From Gryllotalpicola protaetiae (GTDB lineage: Bacteria > Actinomycetota > Actinomycetes > Actinomycetales > Microbacteriaceae), in contig NZ_CP032624.1 in assembly GCF_003627055.1 (NCBI RefSeq), positions 2,604,001-2,668,000 of the forward strand: a stretch of DNA of 64,000 nt, read 5' to 3'. Within the stretch, counting starts at the first letter, position 1. Every line of letters begins with the position of its first letter. Both the position numbers and the translations under genes were made by a program. This document shows, piece by piece, positions 53,316 to 61,742 of the stretch. The notes below the pieces were generated by a model that saw nothing but the letters and a program-made list of their open reading frames with translations, had not been told where the DNA came from and did no database searches.

Positions 53316-54811
53316 GAGCCGCCCAGCAGGTCTGACGAGGTCGTGTGGTCGAAGAGGCCCGCCCGGGCGAGCGCTCGCGAGCGCGCGGTGCGCAGGTAGA
53401 GGTAGGCGAGCGCGGCGAGCACAGCGAGGCCGCCGACGACGGCGACGGCGACAGGCTCGCCCGGCACCATCACCACGAGGTAGGTGATGAGCACCCCGGT
53501 GAGCCCGACCGCCGCGATGCCGGCGACGAGGTCGGTGCGCAGACTCGACTCGCCGATGCGGCGCAGGAACGCGGGCAGCGCCACCGTCGCGAGCACGTAG
53601 GCCGTGATGTAGCCCGCCGCGGACACCACGATGAGGAACTCGAGCGACTGCCAGGGCGACCAGCCGACCGCGTGGAGTGCCAGCGGCACCGCGACGGTGA
53701 TGGGGATGACGACCGCGAGGGCGCGGTACGGGGTCTTCCGCAGCGGCTCGATGCGCCCCACCGCGCGCGGCAGCACGCCCTCGCGCCCGAGGGTGAAGAC
53801 CGCGCGGGCGAGGGCGGTGAGCGAGGCGATCGCGCACGCCGTGAACGACGCGGCGAGGCCGAGATCGAGCAGGGTGCCGACAGCCGCGGCATCCGTGTCG
53901 CTCGCAAGTCTCGCCACTGCCTGCCCGCCGTCGAAGCCGATGCCGAATGCCCCGGCGCCCGCCAGCTGCGTATAGGCGGACAGCAGGTAGACGGCGCCGA
54001 CGCCCAGCACCGTCCAGCGGATCGTGCGCGGCACGGTGAGGAAGGGCCGTGCCGCCTCACGGCCGAGCGACGCGGCCGACTCGAAGCCGACGAACGCGGT
54101 GAGCGCGACCGCCGTGCCGGCCACGAGGCCGCCGAACGCCGGCGGCCGCGCGGTGAACGGCGCGGCCAGCTGCGCCGCATCGAGGCGGCTCAGCACGATC
54201 GCGAGCAGGGCGAGGATCACGACGAGCGACGCCAGCTCGATCACAAGGGTGACCCGGGACGAGAGGCGGATGCCGCGCCGCAGCACCCCGAAGCAGACGG
54301 CCCCCACGCCGACGAGGAGTGCGACCGTCACCCATGGCCCGGCCGCCCACGCCCCGGTGAGTGCGCTCAGGAAGTTCTGCAGGAAATAGGCGGCGCCGAC
54401 GACGCCGAACATCGCGATGAATCCGTAGCCGACGAGCAGGCCGGATGCCGCGGCGAACCCGGGCCCCGCGCCGAGCCCCTTCGTGGTGAACGTGTAGAGC
54501 GAGCCGGGCGCCGCGATGCGCAGCGCGAACTGGTTCAGGGTCGCGGCGACGCAGATCGCGAGCAGCCACGCGGCGGCGACGGCGATCAGCACGCCGGAGC
54601 CGGCCTGCACGGCGATGAGCGCGGGGACCGTCGCGGTGCCCGCCGCCGGGGCGACCGCCCCGATCGACTGGGCCAGCACATCGACGAATCCGACCGTGCG
54701 TCGCTCGAGTCCGGCCATCGGGCTGTTCTGCTCGACGCCTGCGACGACCGGGGGGCGCGCGATGGCGCGGCCGAGCGCGACGAGGCGGTCTGGCGTGTCG
54801 TGCGCGGTCAC
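53312..54811 (-). CDS. APC-superfamily amino acid/amine permease
   Basis: A 499-residue transporter with 12 predicted helices. The first helix region AQSIGAVAPAAGTATVPALI and the FVGFESAASLGREAARPFLTVPRTI segment after helix 6 are APC-family hallmarks. It is probably an amine or amino acid importer given the neighbouring amine oxidase. The GTG at 54811 is chosen; in-frame starts upstream lie in sequence that does not look coding. It is divergent from a second, only distantly similar permease. Confidence 0.83.
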   Translation of the reverse strand: MTAHDTPDRLVALGRAIARPPVVAGVEQNSPMAGLERRTVGFVDVLAQSIGAVAPAAGTATVPALIAVQAGSGVLIAVAAAWLLAICVAATLNQFALRIAAPGSLYTFTTKGLGAGPGFAAASGLLVGYGFIAMFGVVGAAYFLQNFLSALTGAWAAGPWVTVALLVGVGAVCFGVLRRGIRLSSRVTLVIELASLVVILALLAIVLSRLDAAQLAAPFTARPPAFGGLVAGTAVALTAFVGFESAASLGREAARPFLTVPRTIRWTVLGVGAVYLLSAYTQLAGAGAFGIGFDGGQAVARLASDTDAAAVGTLLDLGLAASFTACAIASLTALARAVFTLGREGVLPRAVGRIEPLRKTPYRALAVVIPITVAVPLALHAVGWSPWQSLEFLIVVSAAGYITAYVLATVALPAFLRRIGESSLRTDLVAGIAAVGLTGVLITYLVVMVPGEPVAVAVVGGLAVLAALAYLYLRTARSRALARAGLFDHTTSSDLLGGS

Positions 54812-54868
54812 CGAAAGAGCGTGACACCGGAGTGTTGCGCGCGCGTTTCCTGCAGATCGCGACTGTGG

Positions 54869-54911
54869 GACCCCGGATGAGACGGATCCGACACCCTGTC
54901 TCATTCGGGTC
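54869..54911. promoter_or_regulatory. Hairpin/operator candidate between the divergent permeases
   Basis: Arms GACCCCGGATGAGAC (54869-54883) and GTCTCATTCGGGTC (54898-54911) pair with one bulge and one mismatch around a 14-base loop holding GGATCC. It lies in the 190-base divergent gap and may be the IclR-family operator or a leader hairpin. Confidence 0.45.
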
Positions 54912-55001
54912 GCAACGAGCGTTACGGCGGGGTCACTCAGGCGAAACCGGCCATGTCGAGCATGGGCTCATCCGTTCCGACCACTACCTGAGGAGGCTCG
55001 C

Positions 55002-56513
55002 ATGACAACCGCGGACCCCACCGCACTCCCCGCCGCTTCCGGCGCCGTGGCCGCCCCGGCGCGGCCTGCCCGGAAGCTCACCGGCCGCCTCGGCGTCGGC
55101 TCGATCGTCTTCATGGTGATCGCCGCAGCCGCGCCGCTCACCGTCGTCGGTGGCGGCTTCCCTGTCGGCGCCCTGCTCGGCGACGGCATCGGCGCTCCCA
55201 CGATGTACCTGGTCGGCGGCGCGATCCTGCTGTTCTTCGCGGTCGGCCTCTCGACGATGAGCAACTACGTGCCGCGCCCCGGCGCGTTCTTCACCTACGT
55301 CGGCTACGGCCTCGGCCGCCCCCTCGGGCTCGCCGCCGCCTGGCTCGCGATCCTCACCTACACGACCGTGCAGGTGGCGGTGTACGGCTATGTCGGTGCG
55401 GTGATGAGCGGCTACGTCGTCTCGCTGCACGGGCCGACGCTGCCCTGGTTCCTGTACTCGCTGGCGATGGTCGCGATCGTCGGCCTGCTCGGCTACCGCC
55501 ACATCGAGCTGTCGGGCAAGGTGCTCGGCGTCTTCCTCGTCTGCGAGATCGGCGTCGTGCTGGTGCTCGCCGGCGCGGTCGTCGCCACCGGCGGCGCCGA
55601 GGGCCTGTCGGTCGCCCCGTTCAACCCGACCAACGTGATGAGCGGCGCCCCCGCGCTCGCGCTGATGTTCGCGCTCGCGGGGTTCATCGGCTTCGAGTCG
55701 ACGGCGATCTACCGCGACGAGGCGAAGGACCCGCAGAAGACCATCCCCCGGGCGACCTACGCCTCCCTGATCATCATCGCGGTGTTCTACACCTTCGCCT
55801 CATGGGCGCTCGTCATGGGCATCGGCCCGAGCCATCTCATGAGCGAGCTCGCCAAGGACCCGTCTGCCTTCATCGGCACCGTCACCGCGCGCTACCTCGG
55901 CCCCGTTGGCGGCTGGATCGTCAACACCCTGATGATCACGAGCATGTTCGCCTGCGTGCTGTCCTTCCACAACGTGATCACCCGCTACCAGCACTCGATG
56001 TCCAACGCGTCCGTGCTGCCGACGGCGCTCGGCAAGGTGCACAAGACGCACCGCTCGCCGCATGCCTCGTCGATCGTGCAGACGATCACCGCCGCCGTGC
56101 TCATGATCGCGTTCGCGCTGTTCCACCTCGACCCGGTGCTGCAGGTGTTCACCTGGTTCAGCGGCATCTCGACCTTCGCGATCGTTGTGCTGATGGGGCT
56201 CACCTGTCTCGCGGTGATCGCTTACTTCACCGCGAAGAAGATCAAGGCAGGTCTGTGGAAGACGTGGATCGCACCTGTGATCGGATTCCTCGGCCTGGCC
56301 GTCGTCGCCGTGATCATCGCGCAGAACTTCCCGCTGCTCATCGGCGACGCCGATGCGAAGGGCAACCCCGTGTTCGGCACCCTGACCGTGACGTTCCTCG
56401 CCCTCATGGCGGCCTTCCCCGTCTTCGGGATCGTGCAGGCCCTCGTCATCAAGGCGCGGAAGCCCGCGGCCTACAAGAACGTCATCGACACCATCAGCAC
56501 CATCGAGGAGTAA
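55002..56513 (+). CDS. APC-superfamily permease, likely amine importer
   Basis: A 503-residue permease with about 12 helices (IVFMVIAAAAPLTVVGGGFPVG first helix; GFIGFESTAIYRDEAKDPQKTIP after helix 6). It belongs to the APC group often paired with amine oxidases and likely imports the monoamine substrate. GAGGAGG lies six bases before the ATG. The next gene, a copper amine oxidase, begins four bases after its stop, and the GAGGAG at the end of this gene serves as that gene's ribosome site. Confidence 0.86.
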   Translation: MTTADPTALPAASGAVAAPARPARKLTGRLGVGSIVFMVIAAAAPLTVVGGGFPVGALLGDGIGAPTMYLVGGAILLFFAVGLSTMSNYVPRPGAFFTYVGYGLGRPLGLAAAWLAILTYTTVQVAVYGYVGAVMSGYVVSLHGPTLPWFLYSLAMVAIVGLLGYRHIELSGKVLGVFLVCEIGVVLVLAGAVVATGGAEGLSVAPFNPTNVMSGAPALALMFALAGFIGFESTAIYRDEAKDPQKTIPRATYASLIIIAVFYTFASWALVMGIGPSHLMSELAKDPSAFIGTVTARYLGPVGGWIVNTLMITSMFACVLSFHNVITRYQHSMSNASVLPTALGKVHKTHRSPHASSIVQTITAAVLMIAFALFHLDPVLQVFTWFSGISTFAIVVLMGLTCLAVIAYFTAKKIKAGLWKTWIAPVIGFLGLAVVAVIIAQNFPLLIGDADAKGNPVFGTLTVTFLALMAAFPVFGIVQALVIKARKPAAYKNVIDTISTIEE

Positions 56514-56517
56514 GACA

Positions 56518-58536
56518 GTGACCATCACCGATCACAGCCACGCCCACCACCACGACGACGCGGCCCGCGCCGCCACACCGCTGTCGAGCCTGACCGCGGC
56601 CGAGATCGCCGCGGCCAGCGAGCTCATCGCGGCCGCAGGGCTCGTGACGCCGACGACGCGCTACGCCTATCTCGGGCTTCTCGAGCCCGACAAGGCCGAC
56701 GTGCTCGCCTGGCAGGCGGGCACCGGCGAGGCCCCCGCCCGCGAGGTGCGCGCCATGCTGCTCGACCGGGCCACCGGAGCGTCGCTCGACGTCGCGGTGT
56801 CGCTGACCCAGGCATCCGTCGTCTCGACCGTGCCCATCGATGGCAGCCGCGGCCAGGTGCCGATCCTCGATGAGGAGTTCGCGGACATCGCGGGCATCGT
56901 CAACGAGGACCCGCGCTGGGTCGAGGCGCTCGCCCGGCGCGGCGTGACGCCCGAGCAGGTCGTCCAAGTGCCGCTCTCGCCTGGTTTCTACGAGATCCCG
57001 GGGGAGGAGGGGCGCCGCGTCATCCGCGTGTTCGCCTTCCGCATGGACCACGAGCACGACCACCCATGGGCGCACCCGGTCGACGGCCTGTGCGCCTACG
57101 TCGACGTGATCTCGCACGAGCTGCTGCAGATCGTCGAGACGGATGCCGCGCCGATTCCCGACGCGTCGGCGAACTACCACCTGCCCGAGGGTCGCCCCGC
57201 CGACCTCGAGGGGCTCAAGCCGCTCGAGATCACGCAGCCCGAGGGGCCCAGCTTCACGGTCGCCGGCGAGCACGTCGAGTGGGCGAACTGGAGCCTCGAC
57301 CTCGGCTTCGACGCCCGCGAGGGGCTGATCTTGCGCAATCTCGCCTTCGCAGACCCTGACAAGGGCGGCGAGGTGCGCCCGATCATGTATCGCGGCTCGA
57401 TCGCCGAGATGGTCGTGCCCTACGGTGACCCGTCGCCGTCGCGCTACTGGCAGAACTACTTCGACACGGGCGAGTACGTCTTCGGGCGCTACACGAACTC
57501 GCTCACGCTCGGCTGCGACTGCCTCGGCGAGATCCGGTACTTCGACGCGACGCTCGCCGACGAGCTCGGCAACCCGCGCACGATCGAGAACGCGATCTGT
57601 ATGCACGAGGAGGACTACGGCGTGCTGTGGAAGCACACCGACGTCTTCACGGGAGAGTCGGAGGTGCGCCGCTCGCGGCGCCTCGTGATCTCGTTCTTCA
57701 CGACCGTCGGCAACTACGACTACGGCTTCTACTGGTACCTGTACCTCGACGGCACCATCGAGCTCGAGGCGAAGCTCACCGGCATCCTGTTCCCCTCCGC
57801 TCACAGCGGTGACCCCGACTATCAATACGCGACCCTGGTCGCGCCGGGCGTCGGCGCCCCGTACCACCAGCACCTGTTCAGCGCGCGACTCGACATGATG
57901 GTCGACGGCGTGACGAACGCCGTCGACGAGATCGACGCCGTGCGCGTGCCGATCGGGCCGGGCAACGAGCACGGCAACGCGTTCACCAAGTCGGTGCGCC
58001 GCATCGCCTCGGAGGCGGAGGGCGCCCTCGACGCCCACGGCGCCGCGAGCCGCAACTGGATGATCACCAACACCGAGAAGGTGAACGGCCTCGGGCAGCA
58101 CCCCGGTTACGTGCTGCACGTCGAGCAGTCGCCCACGCTGCTCGCGGACCCGGCATCCTCGATCGCGAAGCGCGCCGCCTACACGACCAAGACGCTGTGG
58201 GTGACGCAATATTCTTCCGACGAGCGCTACCCGGCTGGGGAGTTCGTGAACCAGAATCCAGGTGTGGACGGCATCACGGCCTGGCAGGCCGCCGATCGCA
58301 ACCTCGACGGCGACGACATCGTTCTGTGGACCACCTTCGGTCTCACGCATTTCCCGCGCCCCGAGGACTGGCCCGTCATGCCGACGGACTACGTCAAGTT
58401 CACGATGAAGCCGTACGGATTCTTCGACAGGAACCCGGCGCTCAACGTGAAGCCCACCGTGTCCGACCACTGCGCACCTGGCCACACGGGTTCTTCCGAC
58501 CACTCGGAGCACGCGGGGCATGACCACCACCACTAG
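56518..58536 (+). CDS. Copper-containing primary-amine oxidase
   Basis: A 672-residue copper/topaquinone amine oxidase that converts primary amines to aldehyde, ammonia and hydrogen peroxide. The cofactor precursor is Tyr400 in VGNYDYGF, the catalytic base is Asp316 in YFDTGEYVF, and the copper ligands are His450, His452 (PYHQHLF) and His611 (LTHFPRPEDWP). There is no signal peptide, so it is cytoplasmic. Unusually, both ends are His-rich (HSHAHHHDD at the N-terminus, HSEHAGHDHHH at the C-terminus). The GTG start is four bases after the permease stop. Confidence 0.95.
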   Translation: MTITDHSHAHHHDDAARAATPLSSLTAAEIAAASELIAAAGLVTPTTRYAYLGLLEPDKADVLAWQAGTGEAPAREVRAMLLDRATGASLDVAVSLTQASVVSTVPIDGSRGQVPILDEEFADIAGIVNEDPRWVEALARRGVTPEQVVQVPLSPGFYEIPGEEGRRVIRVFAFRMDHEHDHPWAHPVDGLCAYVDVISHELLQIVETDAAPIPDASANYHLPEGRPADLEGLKPLEITQPEGPSFTVAGEHVEWANWSLDLGFDAREGLILRNLAFADPDKGGEVRPIMYRGSIAEMVVPYGDPSPSRYWQNYFDTGEYVFGRYTNSLTLGCDCLGEIRYFDATLADELGNPRTIENAICMHEEDYGVLWKHTDVFTGESEVRRSRRLVISFFTTVGNYDYGFYWYLYLDGTIELEAKLTGILFPSAHSGDPDYQYATLVAPGVGAPYHQHLFSARLDMMVDGVTNAVDEIDAVRVPIGPGNEHGNAFTKSVRRIASEAEGALDAHGAASRNWMITNTEKVNGLGQHPGYVLHVEQSPTLLADPASSIAKRAAYTTKTLWVTQYSSDERYPAGEFVNQNPGVDGITAWQAADRNLDGDDIVLWTTFGLTHFPRPEDWPVMPTDYVKFTMKPYGFFDRNPALNVKPTVSDHCAPGHTGSSDHSEHAGHDHHH

Positions 58537-58999
58537 TCCCGTCGCTGTGGCTCGTGGCCGCCTGGTCGCCTGGCGCGGCCCGGCAGCCATGGCCGTGATG
58601 GTGCTCGGTATGGCGGACACCATGGTGCCGGCGCTGCGCCTGCTGCCTGCGGCACTGTGGGTCGCGCTCGAGCTGGGCCTCGCGATCGTGGTCGCGGTGC
58701 CGGGGAGCGGGGCACGCTGCTGCACGCCCCTCGCGGCTCATCGTGCGCTTGGGCTCGTCGTGATGGCGGCGCTCACGGTGGCGATGACAGGGGCCATGGC
58801 GGATGCTTCGGGCGGCCGTTCTCCGGGCATGGCCATGCCCGGTATGAGCCAGGGGCTCGGCGTCGCGCCGCTCGCGCTCGCCGCGGCGGCTGCGTACGTC
58901 GGGTGGTCGGTGTGGCGCGCCCGCCGGCACGGTGCTCGTGCGGAGATGCTGCTGTCGGCGGCATCCGTCGCCCTCATGGCCGTCTTCGTCGCCGTCTGA
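58520..58999 (+). CDS. Small Met-rich membrane protein overlapping the amine oxidase
   Basis: A 159-residue protein with about five membrane helices. A Met-rich extramembrane loop (GMAMPGMSQG near 103-112), a CysCys pair (about 67-68) and an early GMADTMVP segment suggest copper or other soft-metal handling; it may be DUF5134-like. The ATG at 58520 overlaps the last 17 bases of the amine oxidase, in another frame, within the codons for its His-rich tail. Placement supports a role in supplying copper to that enzyme, which is inference. Confidence 0.65.
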   Translation: MTTTTSPVAVARGRLVAWRGPAAMAVMVLGMADTMVPALRLLPAALWVALELGLAIVVAVPGSGARCCTPLAAHRALGLVVMAALTVAMTGAMADASGGRSPGMAMPGMSQGLGVAPLALAAAAAYVGWSVWRARRHGARAEMLLSAASVALMAVFVAV

Positions 59000-59011
59000 G
59001 TCGGCCGCCGC

Positions 59012-59079
59012 GCACGATTCGTCACCCGACGCACGATTCGTCACCTCGCGCGGCGAGTTCCGCGTGACGGATCGTGCGT
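59012..59079. repeat. Direct-repeat copy of palindromic family C, left
   Basis: A 68-base element starting GCACGATTCGTCAC, containing a second CGATTCGTCAC and ending GTGACGGATCGTGCGT. It matches 60056-60123 at 57 of 68 positions in the same orientation. It lies between the Met-rich gene and the AbiEi-DUF559 gene. Confidence 0.82.
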
Positions 59080-59083
59080 TCCC

Positions 59084-59935
59084 CTACTGGGCGACGTGGG
59101 CGAGTCCCGCCACGCTGGCCAGGATCTCGGCCAGAACGCCTTCCCAGCCGAACACGACCTCGGCGTAGCCGTAGCGGAGCACCGTGTAGCCCATCAGCCG
59201 AAGCCGCCGATCCTGTCGGCGGTCGCGCGCGAGCTGCACCGGGTCCTCGAGGTGCTGCTTCCCGTCCAGCTGGATGATGAGCCGGTCGCCGATCAGAAGG
59301 TCGACGGGGTGTCCGTCGATGACGACCTGGCGTCGACACTCGACGCCGGCCCAGCCGAGGCGCACGCGCGCCAGGGTCTCGAGCCCGGAATCCGCGTCGC
59401 CCGTGACAAGCGCCACGGTCTCGGCGAACCGGCCGCGATGAACGGATGCCAGGCGCTGCAGCTCTTCGACGGTGATCATGGCCAGCTTCACCGCCGAGTC
59501 GAAGCTGGCGGCGGCGACGTCGAGGGGCTGGCATCGGGCGATGTGCGCAAGCGCGTTCCGGCCGGATTCGACGGCCAGACGGTAGTGGTCGGGCTCGATG
59601 GGTTCGGGCGTCCAATGCGTGACGGGTTCCGGCACCTGGCCATCGGCCCGGAACCGGCCATTGTGCGAGCGCGGGATGATGTGGAACTCATCGGTGTCGA
59701 GCACCCAGACGCCCATGGCGCGCGCCGCGGTCACACAGGCGGCGCGCCCGCCCATGGTGACCGCCCGCTTGAACGCGGGGTTCGCGGTCGGCCGCCCGAG
59801 GATGTCGCGCGTGAACGCGACGAGAGCGCCTTCGGCGAGGAGGGCGCGGATTCCATGCGATGTGAACCCGGCGTGGCGCAGCTGGGCGCGCGAGATGAAT
59901 CCCTGGTTCACGCCGAGAAGTGTGTCGAGCCTCAT
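59084..59935 (-). CDS. AbiEi-type antitoxin domain fused to a DUF559 nuclease-like domain
   Basis: A 283-residue protein. Residues 1 to about 90 resemble the AbiEi antitoxin winged helix (ISRAQLRHAGFTSHGIRALL, GALVAFTRDILGRP). Residues about 185-283 form a DUF559/Vsr-like PD-(D/E)XK domain (VIDGHPVDLLIGDRLIIQLD, then GKQHLEDPVQLARDRRQDRR and GYTVLRYGYAEVVF). No AbiEii toxin is beside it. The gene is bracketed by two 68-base direct repeats, which fits acquisition as a cassette. The start is uncertain (ATG 59935 or GTG 59911). Such genes are scattered and multicopy in Microbacteriaceae; the function is unproven. Confidence 0.78.
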   Translation of the reverse strand: MRLDTLLGVNQGFISRAQLRHAGFTSHGIRALLAEGALVAFTRDILGRPTANPAFKRAVTMGGRAACVTAARAMGVWVLDTDEFHIIPRSHNGRFRADGQVPEPVTHWTPEPIEPDHYRLAVESGRNALAHIARCQPLDVAAASFDSAVKLAMITVEELQRLASVHRGRFAETVALVTGDADSGLETLARVRLGWAGVECRRQVVIDGHPVDLLIGDRLIIQLDGKQHLEDPVQLARDRRQDRRLRLMGYTVLRYGYAEVVFGWEGVLAEILASVAGLAHVAQ

Positions 59936-60055
59936 GAGGGGAGTTTCGCGAGTTCGCGAGGTCGGGCTCGCCGCCCAGGGGCGGTTCTGGGGACAGCAGC
60001 CGTGGTCAAGCCCTTGTGTGCGGGAAGATCCTCACCGGGCGGCCTCATGGGCTGC

Positions 60056-60123
60056 GCACGATTCGTCACGGAACGCGCGATTCGTCACCCCGCGAGGCGA
60101 GATCGAGGTGACGAATCGTGCGT
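60056..60123. repeat. Direct-repeat copy of palindromic family C, right
   Basis: A 68-base element matching 59012-59079. The internal palindrome GCACGATTCGTCAC...GTGACGAATCGTGC is better preserved here. A further GTGACGAAC follows at 60127. Confidence 0.82.
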
Positions 60124-60169
60124 GAGGTGACGAACCCCCGGGCCGGCGAGGCCGGCGCCGCCGCCCCGC

Positions 60170-60175
60170 TAGGGT
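60170..60175 (+). promoter_or_regulatory. Leaderless -10 element for the GT87 gene
   Basis: TAGGGT, six bases before the ATG at 60182. Confidence 0.55.
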
Positions 60176-60181
60176 GGGGCC

Positions 60182-61390
60182 ATGCGCGCCCTGCTCAGAC
60201 GTCGTTCTGTGCTGTGGCCCGCGTTCATCGCCGTGCACCTCGTGATCGCGGCGGCGTGCCTCTGGCCGGGCGTCACCGGGGACTCGTTCAACGATGTGAC
60301 CGGCTTCTACCGGGTGTGGGCCGAGAACGCGGTGCACGGGAACGGGTGGCCCGCGATCGATCAGCCGTGGGTGTACCCGATCGTCGCGCTCGTGCCGATG
60401 CTGATCCCGCTGATCGGGGGGCCCGCCGGTTACGGGGCGATCTGGCTGCTGCAGGTGAGCCTGCTGAACGCCGCGGCGTTCGGGGTGCTGATCTCGCGCA
60501 ACACGGTGCCGCGCACGCGTGCCGCCTGGTACTGGCTCGCCGCACTGCTCGCCCTCGGCCCGGTCGCGCTCGGCCGCCTCGACGTCGTGTCGGTCGCGCT
60601 CGCCGTGCTCGGCGTCGTCGCGCTCGCGACGCGGCCGTGGCTCGCGGGCGTGCTTCTTGCGCTCGGCGCCTGGGTGAAGTTCTGGCCGGCCGCGATCGTG
60701 CTCGCCGCGGTCGTCGCCGCGAAGGGCCGCTGGCGGGTGCTCATCGCCGCCGTCGCGACCACGGCGGCGGTCGTCGCGATCGCGTGGTTCGCACTCGGCG
60801 CGCGCTACCTGTTCAGCTTCGTCGGGCAGCAGTCGGGGCGCGGCCTGCAGGTCGAGTCGCCGTTCGCGACGCCGCTGCTCTGGGCGGCGTGGGCGAAGAT
60901 CCCCGGCATCCGCGTCTACTACGACACCGGCATCTACACGTTCCAGGTCTCGGGCCCGGGCTCGTCGACGCTCGCGCACATCGCCGACTGGGGGATGCCG
61001 GTGGCGGTCGCCGCCGCGGTGCTGATCGGCCTCGTCGCGGTGCTGCAGAAGGCCGAGCCGCGATACGGGACCGCGCTGCTCGCCCTCGCCCTCACGGTCG
61101 GCTTCTGCGCGTTCGACAAGGTCGGATCGCCGCAGTATCACGCCTGGTTCGCCGTGCCGGTGATGCTCGGCCTGATGGTCGCGGGGCGGCGGTTCGCGCT
61201 GCCGGCTGCGCTGGTGCTGGCATCCACCGTGCTCACCCAGCTCATCTACCCCTGGTTCTACAACGCGATGCTCGCGCTCAACCCGCTCATGCTCGTTGTG
61301 CTCACGGCGCGCAACGCGCTCGAGCTCGTCGTCTTCGCCTGGGCGCTCGTCGCGCTCTGGCGCGCCCCGTCAACGAAAGGAAGATCATGA
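60182..61390 (+). CDS. GT87-family (DUF2029) polyprenol-dependent mannosyltransferase
   Basis: A 402-residue GT-C fold membrane protein with about ten helices. The first external loop contains GDSFNDVTGFYRVWAENAVH, where the Asp after the first helix is the expected catalytic residue of GT-C enzymes using polyprenyl-phosphate sugars. GT87 members are alpha-mannosyltransferases of the envelope in actinobacteria. The stop overlaps the next ATG (ATGA). The ATG lies six bases after a TAGGGT -10. Confidence 0.85.
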   Translation: MRALLRRRSVLWPAFIAVHLVIAAACLWPGVTGDSFNDVTGFYRVWAENAVHGNGWPAIDQPWVYPIVALVPMLIPLIGGPAGYGAIWLLQVSLLNAAAFGVLISRNTVPRTRAAWYWLAALLALGPVALGRLDVVSVALAVLGVVALATRPWLAGVLLALGAWVKFWPAAIVLAAVVAAKGRWRVLIAAVATTAAVVAIAWFALGARYLFSFVGQQSGRGLQVESPFATPLLWAAWAKIPGIRVYYDTGIYTFQVSGPGSSTLAHIADWGMPVAVAAAVLIGLVAVLQKAEPRYGTALLALALTVGFCAFDKVGSPQYHAWFAVPVMLGLMVAGRRFALPAALVLASTVLTQLIYPWFYNAMLALNPLMLVVLTARNALELVVFAWALVALWRAPSTKGRS

Positions 61391-61695
61391 TCGTCGCCTT
61401 CTCCGTCGCCCCGTCGGGCGGCGCCTCGGCCAACGACGACGGCTCGGTGCACGACGCCGTCGCCGCCGCGGTGCGCGTCGTGCGCGAGTCGGGCCTGCCG
61501 AACCGCACGAGCTCGATGTTCACCGAGCTCGAGGGGGAGTGGGACGAGGTGATGGCCGTTGTGAAGGCCGCCACCGAGGCCGTGCTGCCGTTCGGAAACC
61601 GGGTCTCGCTCGTGCTGAAGGCCGACATCCGCCCGGGCTACTCGGGCGAGCTCGCCGGCAAGATCGAGCGCCTCGAGGCCGCGCTCGACGCCTGA
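61387..61695 (+). CDS. Thiamine-binding protein, MTH1187/YkoF type
   Basis: A 102-residue protein of the UPF0045/MTH1187 family (MIVAFSVAPSGG start, then VVRESGLPNRTSSMFTELEG and VSLVLKADIRPG), with a ferredoxin-like fold that binds thiamine or related pyrimidines in characterised homologues. It overlaps the GT87 stop by four bases. No TPP riboswitch or thiamine transporter is adjacent, so the co-operon with a glycosyltransferase is unexplained. Confidence 0.85.
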   Translation: MIVAFSVAPSGGASANDDGSVHDAVAAAVRVVRESGLPNRTSSMFTELEGEWDEVMAVVKAATEAVLPFGNRVSLVLKADIRPGYSGELAGKIERLEAALDA

Positions 61696-61707
61696 CCCGG
61701 CACGGGG

Positions 61708-61736
61708 TCGAATCGATTCGAGATTCGCGTAGAATC
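61708..61736 (+). promoter_or_regulatory. MFS gene promoter with overlapping palindromes
   Basis: TCGAATCGATTCGA (61708-61721, perfect palindrome) is followed by GATTC (61722-61726) and GAATC (61732-61736), an inverted pair around GCGTA. The -10 TAGAAT is at 61730-61735, seven bases before the ATG at 61743. The palindromes cover the -10 and spacer, as a repressor site would. Confidence 0.5.
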
Positions 61737-61742
61737 GACGCC

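Noticed and set aside
56494-58725. A 743-codon frame antisense to the amine oxidase
   Set aside because: Low-complexity Val/Arg/Glu composition with no recognisable fold, and the opposite strand encodes an amine oxidase with all catalytic residues.
61308-61390. A TPP riboswitch before the thiamine-binding protein gene
   Set aside because: The gene starts inside the GT87 stop codon, so there is no leader space, and no thi-box sequence is visible.
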